Source: Nocardia amamiensis NBRC 102102 (GTDB taxonomy: Bacteria; Actinomycetota; Actinomycetes; Mycobacteriales; Mycobacteriaceae). From it: DNA of 54,187 nucleotides. Location of the stretch: contig NZ_BDBA01000061.1 in assembly GCF_001612745.1 (NCBI RefSeq), positions 1-54,187 on the forward strand, in the 5' to 3' direction. Shown piece after piece: positions 50,429-54,187 of this stretch (its first letter is position 1; every line of letters starts with the position of its first letter). The notes under the pieces are model-generated. The model had not been told where the DNA came from, did no database searches, and saw only the letters and a program-made list of their open reading frames with translations. A program made the translations under genes and the position numbers.

Positions 50429-52428
50429 CGCAGCGTCCTGCGGTAGGCCAGCTCGGCGCGTGCCTGCTGGGATACCGGCGGCAACGTGATGATGTGCGCG
50501 ACCGCGTTGGCGGGGTCCAATCGCACGTAATTGGTCTGGGCCCAGTGATATTCCTCGCCGCTGACCTCGTCGTACACCACCGGGTGGTCGTGCCACTCAC
50601 GTCCGATCGCGGGCAGGTCGAGCGAGAGCATGCCCCACTCCGCGCCGAACGGGTTCAGGTTCACCACGACCAGCACGGCGTCGCCGCTGGCCGGGTCGAT
50701 CTTGGAGAAGGCGAGCAGCGCGTCGTTGTCCACGTGATGGAAGTGCAGGCAGCGCAACTGTTGCAGGGCCGGGTGCGCGCGACGGATCTCGTTGAGCCGG
50801 GTGAGCCACGGCTCCAACGATTCCCCGCGAGCCAGCGCCTCGGCGAACGGGCGCGGACGCAGCTCATACTTTTCCGAGTCCAGGTACTCCTCGCTCCCCG
50901 GACGCACCGCCTGGTGCTCGAACAGCTCGAAACCCGAATACACCCCCCAGGTGGGTGCGAGGGTGGCAGCCAGCACCGCACGGATGGCGAACATGCCCGG
51001 CCCGCCGTGCTGCAGGCTCTCGTGCAGGATGTCCGGAGTGTTCACGAACAGGTTCGGGCGGGCTTCGTCGGCCTTCGCGGCCAGCTCGTTGCCGAACTCG
51101 GTCAGCTCCCACTTCGCCACCCGCCAGGTGAAATACGTGTAGGACTGGCTGAATCCGCGCCGCGCCAGCCCGTAGAGGCGGGCGGGGCGGGTGAACGCCT
51201 CGGACAGGAAGATCACGTCCGGGTCGGTGCGGCGTACGTTCGCGATCAGCCATTCCCAGAAGTCGGCGGGCTTGGTGTGCGGGTTGTCGACGCGGAAGAT
51301 CTTGACGCCCGAGTCGATCCAGTGCCGTACCACGCGCAGCACCTCGGCGTAGAGGCCATCGGGGTCGATATCGAAGTTGACCGGGTAGATGTCCTGGTAC
51401 TTCTTCGGCGGGTTCTCGGCGTAGGCGATGCTGCCGTCGGGCAGGGTGGTGAACCATGCCGGATGGGCCCGCACCCACGGATGGTCGGGCGCGCATTGCA
51501 GTGCGAGATCGAGCGCGACCTCCAGGCCGTGCCGGTGCGCCGCCGCGACGAACGCGGCGAAATCGGCCTCCGTGCCCAACCCGGGGTGCACAGCATCATG
51601 ACCGCCGTGCTCGGAACCGATCGCCCACGGCGAGCCGACATCACCCGGCTCCGCGGTGAGCGCGTTGTTGCGGCCTTTGCGGTTCACCTCACCGATCGGG
51701 TGGATCGGCGGCAGGTACACCACGTCGAAGCCCATACCGGCGATACGCGGGAGTTGTTCGGCCGCGGTCGCGAAGGTGCCGTGGACCGGCTTGCCGGTGG
51801 CGTCGCGACCGCCGGTCGAGCGTGGGAAGAATTCGTACCACGAGCCGTAGAGCGCGCGGTGCCGCTCGACGTGGACTGTGTGCTGGGGACCGCGGGTGAC
51901 CAGGTCGCGCAGCGGCGTGGCGCGCAGAATGTCGGCGACTTCCTCGGTGAAGGCAGGGGCCACCCGCGCGGGTAGCTGCTCGGCGCTGCGCAGCGCCGCC
52001 GCGACCGCGCGCAGGTGCTCGAACTGCTTCTTCGGAACGGCCTGCGCGGCGCGATCGAACAGCCGGGCACCCAGCTCGAGGTCGTTGTCCAAGTCGGCGG
52101 CGCTCTGCCCGACGGCCAGCTTCGCCTCGATCGCCGACCGCCAGGTGGCGATGGGGTCGCTCCACCCTTCGATGCGGTAAGTCCACGTGCCCGCGGCGTT
52201 CGGGGTGAACGTGGCATTGAACACGTCGGGTTCGTAGTCCGGCGTCATGCGGACACGGGTTGGCCGCGACGCGCCGGGACCTTTCACGACCAGCGTGGCG
52301 GCGACAGCGTCGTGGCCTTCTCGCCACACCACGGTGCGTACCGGGAATACCTCGCCGACCACGGCCTTGGCAGGCCGACCGCCTGCGATGGACGGGGCAG
52401 TGTCATCGATAGCGATGCGGCCGGTCAC
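50425..52428 (-). CDS. glgE: Alpha-1,4-glucan:maltose-1-phosphate maltosyltransferase GlgE
   Basis: The 667-residue GH13_3 enzyme extends alpha-glucan with maltose-1-phosphate. Nucleophile D381 ([12 protein letters not shown]) and acid E410 ([10 protein letters not shown]) keep the 29-residue spacing of Streptomyces GlgE (D394/E423). [20 protein letters not shown] and [16 protein letters not shown] are diagnostic segments. Together with glgB it makes branched intracellular or capsular glucan; treS and pep2 of the same pathway are not in the window. GTG 52428 is the start. Confidence 0.97.
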   Translation of the reverse strand: MTGRIAIDDTAPSIAGGRPAKAVVGEVFPVRTVVWREGHDAVAATLVVKGPGASRPTRVRMTPDYEPDVFNATFTPNAAGTWTYRIEGWSDPIATWRSAIEAKLAVGQSAADLDNDLELGARLFDRAAQAVPKKQFEHLRAVAAALRSAEQLPARVAPAFTEEVADILRATPLRDLVTRGPQHTVHVERHRALYGSWYEFFPRSTGGRDATGKPVHGTFATAAEQLPRIAGMGFDVVYLPPIHPIGEVNRKGRNNALTAEPGDVGSPWAIGSEHGGHDAVHPGLGTEADFAAFVAAAHRHGLEVALDLALQCAPDHPWVRAHPAWFTTLPDGSIAYAENPPKKYQDIYPVNFDIDPDGLYAEVLRVVRHWIDSGVKIFRVDNPHTKPADFWEWLIANVRRTDPDVIFLSEAFTRPARLYGLARRGFSQSYTYFTWRVAKWELTEFGNELAAKADEARPNLFVNTPDILHESLQHGGPGMFAIRAVLAATLAPTWGVYSGFELFEHQAVRPGSEEYLDSEKYELRPRPFAEALARGESLEPWLTRLNEIRRAHPALQQLRCLHFHHVDNDALLAFSKIDPASGDAVLVVVNLNPFGAEWGMLSLDLPAIGREWHDHPVVYDEVSGEEYHWAQTNYVRLDPANAVAHIITLPPVSQQARAELAYRRTLR

Positions 52429-52775
52429 GGGACCAACCTACCGGTACACCACGCCGAGGACCGGGTCAGCGGGCATTCCGGAGCGCATTCGGGACGTGGT
52501 CGCGATACACGCGAGCGGCGCGGTCCGATCGGTTGCGGCCGTGGCCACGTGATCGGATCGTGGCGAGAGGCGTTCGACCCTGATCGGTGCTGAAAGGAGC
52601 GCGTGAGCGGGACTGGAATGCGCCGAAGCGGAGGCGCTCGGTCAGCGTGCGTCCTCGGCAAGCCCCGGCCGAAGGCGACCAAGACCGCGCCGAGCCGCAC
52701 GTCCGGCTCCGCTGTATGCCCATCCGGCCCGCTTGGTCGAGGGGCGGTAACCCGCCGACGGGCGGGTGAGCTCGG
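52429..52775. other. Intergenic region containing a decayed LysE tail
   Basis: These 347 bp upstream of glgE hold its promoter and a degraded copy of the end of the neighbouring LysE-family gene (52636-52694, listed separately). No other gene is supported. Confidence 0.5.
52636..52694 (-). pseudogene. Remnant of the C-terminal end of a LysE-family gene
   Basis: Bases 52636-52653 are identical to 52770-52787 at the end of the intact LysE gene, and homology goes on to about 52694 with several mismatches and one missing base. On the minus strand it reads LGAVLVAFGRGL against LAAILVALGLGL in the intact protein; the missing base then shifts the frame. Only this tail is left. Confidence 0.7.
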
Positions 52776-53417
52776 TCAGCGTGCGTCAGCGGCCAGTCCG
52801 AGACCAAGGGCGACCAGGATCGCGGCGAGCGCGCGCTCGACCCGCTGCCGGATGCCGGTCCGGCGCAGCCAGGCGCCCGCGCGGTCGGCGGCCAAGACCA
52901 CCCCGACGCACCAGGCTGTGTCGATCACCAACTGGATGAGCGCCAGGATTAGCACGGTCGGGAGCACCGGCCCGCTGGTGGGAAGGAACTGCGGCAGGAT
53001 CGTCAGACCGAAGACGGCCGCCTTGGGGTTCGCCGCGATCGAGAGCAACGACGCGCGGAAGGCGGAGCCGGGCGCGCGGCCCGGCGGGAGCAACTTCGTC
53101 ATCGCGCTACCGAACTCGTCGCCGCCGCGCGCACCCCGCCACGCCTGCACGCCGAGCCAGATCAACACCAGCGCACCGACGATGTGCACCGCGGTATGCA
53201 TCGCCCGATTCGCGACCAGGAGCACCGACAGACCGGCCCCGCCCGCGAGCGTCCAGCCGAGCACGCCGATTTCGTTCCCGGCCACGGCCGCCAAGCCAGC
53301 GGTGCGTCCGTCCTGTACGGAGCGCTGCAGGAACAGCGCGGTCGCCGGTCCCGGCAGCGCCGCGAGAACCAGGCAGGCCAGCAGGAATTGGGGAAGAACG
53401 TGAACCCAGTGCGGCAT
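52776..53417 (-). CDS. LysE-family amino acid exporter
   Basis: The 213-residue protein has five to six membrane helices with the LysE/RhtB pattern: ACLVLAALPGPATALFLQRS near the start, GLAAVAGNEIGVLGWTLAGG, and FRASLLSIAANPKAAVFGLT before the last helices. It probably exports amino acids or derivatives. ATG 53417 gives the usual N-terminus; ATG 53453 would add 12 polar residues. It lies between glgE and the thioredoxin-like gene, where mycobacteria have no such gene. Confidence 0.9.
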   Translation of the reverse strand: MPHWVHVLPQFLLACLVLAALPGPATALFLQRSVQDGRTAGLAAVAGNEIGVLGWTLAGGAGLSVLLVANRAMHTAVHIVGALVLIWLGVQAWRGARGGDEFGSAMTKLLPPGRAPGSAFRASLLSIAANPKAAVFGLTILPQFLPTSGPVLPTVLILALIQLVIDTAWCVGVVLAADRAGAWLRRTGIRQRVERALAAILVALGLGLAADAR

Positions 53418-53540
53418 CAGCCGATGGTCCCAGTTCCGCCCCGGCTCGGCCATTGGTTTCCGCGGCGATCTTCGCGGGCATCCAGAGAAGTCGCGGTCAG
53501 GCGGACCGCGGTCAACTCGGAAAGGTGCCGGCGCGCGGGC

Positions 53541-54187
53541 TCAGTACAGTGCGGCGGCGAGCTTACGGCGCGCGGACACGACGAACGGCTCGGCCTGGTC
53601 GAACAGCTCGAACAGTTCCAGCAGGCGCGTGCGCGCCTTCGTGCGCTCGTCGCCCGCCGTGCGCTTCACGACCTCGATCAGCCGGTCGAATGCCGCCTCC
53701 GGTCGCTGCTGGAACAGCTCCAGGTCGGCGGCGTCGATCGCGGCGTCGACATTCGACGGGTCGGCGTCCGCAGTCGCGATTGCCCCCTCCGGAAGCTCCT
53801 GCGCGCGGGCGAGGAACCGGAGCTGGCGCAGCGCGCCCTTGGCCTCCTCGTTCGTCGGCTCGGCGGCGAGGATGGCCTCGTAGGCCGCCTCCGCGCCGGC
53901 CAGGTCGCCCTGCTCCAGCGCGGCCTCGGCCGCCGCGAAACGCGGGTCCTCGGCGGGCTGCTGTGGCTGTCCACCGCCCTCCAGCTTGCCCGCCACCGCG
54001 TCTATCACCGCGTTCAGCCACTGCCGGACCTGCGGCTCCGGCTGCGCACCCTCGAAGTCGGCCAGCGGCTGACCGGCCGCGATCGCGATCACCGTGGGGA
54101 TGCCCTGCACCCGCAGCGCCTGCGCGATGCGCATATTGGCCTCGGCCTCGACGGTGGCCAGGTCCCAGGCGCCGCCATCGGCGGGCA
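53541..54187 (-). CDS. Thioredoxin-like protein with TPR C-terminal domain (partial)
   Basis: The visible 214 residues are the C-terminal part of an Rv1324-like protein; the start and the CxxC site lie beyond the window end. The last part of the thioredoxin fold is seen in RIAQALRVQGIPTVIAIAAG, with the cis-proline IPT. A helical TPR-like domain follows: DPRFAAAEAALEQGDLAGAE, YEAILAAEPTNEEAKGAL and DAADLELFQQRPEAAFDRLI. Such proteins (also called co-chaperonin YbbN) act as chaperones or redox helpers. Confidence 0.92.
   Translation of the reverse strand, partial: PADGGAWDLATVEAEANMRIAQALRVQGIPTVIAIAAGQPLADFEGAQPEPQVRQWLNAVIDAVAGKLEGGGQPQQPAEDPRFAAAEAALEQGDLAGAEAAYEAILAAEPTNEEAKGALRQLRFLARAQELPEGAIATADADPSNVDAAIDAADLELFQQRPEAAFDRLIEVVKRTAGDERTKARTRLLELFELFDQAEPFVVSARRKLAAALY

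Noticed and set aside
48341..50446. Plus-strand open frame of 701 codons opposite glgB
   Set aside because: Shadow of glgB caused by high GC; composition is not protein-like.

Overview
This 54 kb window is high-GC actinobacterial chromosome, most likely Nocardia or a close relative in the Mycobacteriales. The best evidence is gene order. From about 28.3 kb to the right end the genes match, in reverse orientation, the M. tuberculosis block Rv1324-Rv1343c: thioredoxin-like TPR protein, glgB, glgE, glgP, dinG, pncB, clpS, DUF2017, P1 peptidase, mec, cysO, cysM, rhomboid, MBL phosphodiesterase, rph, rdgB, DUF3817, small membrane protein. The XRE/DUF397 pairs on the left and the GTG/TTG starts fit the same assignment. 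No tRNA, rRNA or CRISPR array was seen.

Layout. 1-3.7 kb: end of an unknown gene, a DUF418 membrane protein, a ChaA-type cation/proton antiporter, and an accessory gene between two degenerate gene copies. 3.7-9.3 kb: accessory island with a PD-(D/E)XK-like protein and its upstream neighbour, a four-gene translationally coupled operon, and a divergent XRE + DUF397 pair (WhiJ-like arrangement) followed by a second HTH/TPR regulator. 9.4-15.2 kb: a deazaflavin-dependent nitroreductase, phoU, and a 1423-residue protein of unknown family with a GH19-like hydrolase domain at its C-terminus. 15.5-28.2 kb: metabolic and regulatory genes, namely homocysteine methyltransferase, ECF sigma factor, haloalkane dehalogenase, secreted HNH nuclease, SnoaL/XRE divergent pair, a PadR - FAD monooxygenase - LysR run, a SigB-like sigma factor, two convergent TetR regulators and an SDR. 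28.3-54.2 kb: the conserved block, interrupted by a solitary TnpB, RidA, DoxX, an XRE gene and two small unknown genes.

How the genes work together. mec-cysO-cysM is the CysO-thiocarboxylate route to cysteine. pncA and pncB form the nicotinamide salvage branch to NAD. glgE-glgB build alpha-1,4/1,6-glucan from maltose-1-phosphate and glgP degrades it. rph-rdgB handle tRNA 3' maturation and nucleotide-pool cleaning. clpS is the N-degron adaptor of ClP protease.

Most worth a second look: the GH19-fused giant protein, which has no signal peptide; the accessory island with its PD-(D/E)XK pair and XRE/DUF397 module; the intact solitary TnpB; a repeated pattern of short decayed copies of nearby genes (chaA, the nitroreductase, LysR, LysE); absence of murI from its usual slot; and a pair of identical 12-bp palindromes spaced two helical turns apart. 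Everything here comes from reading the sequence; no database search was run.
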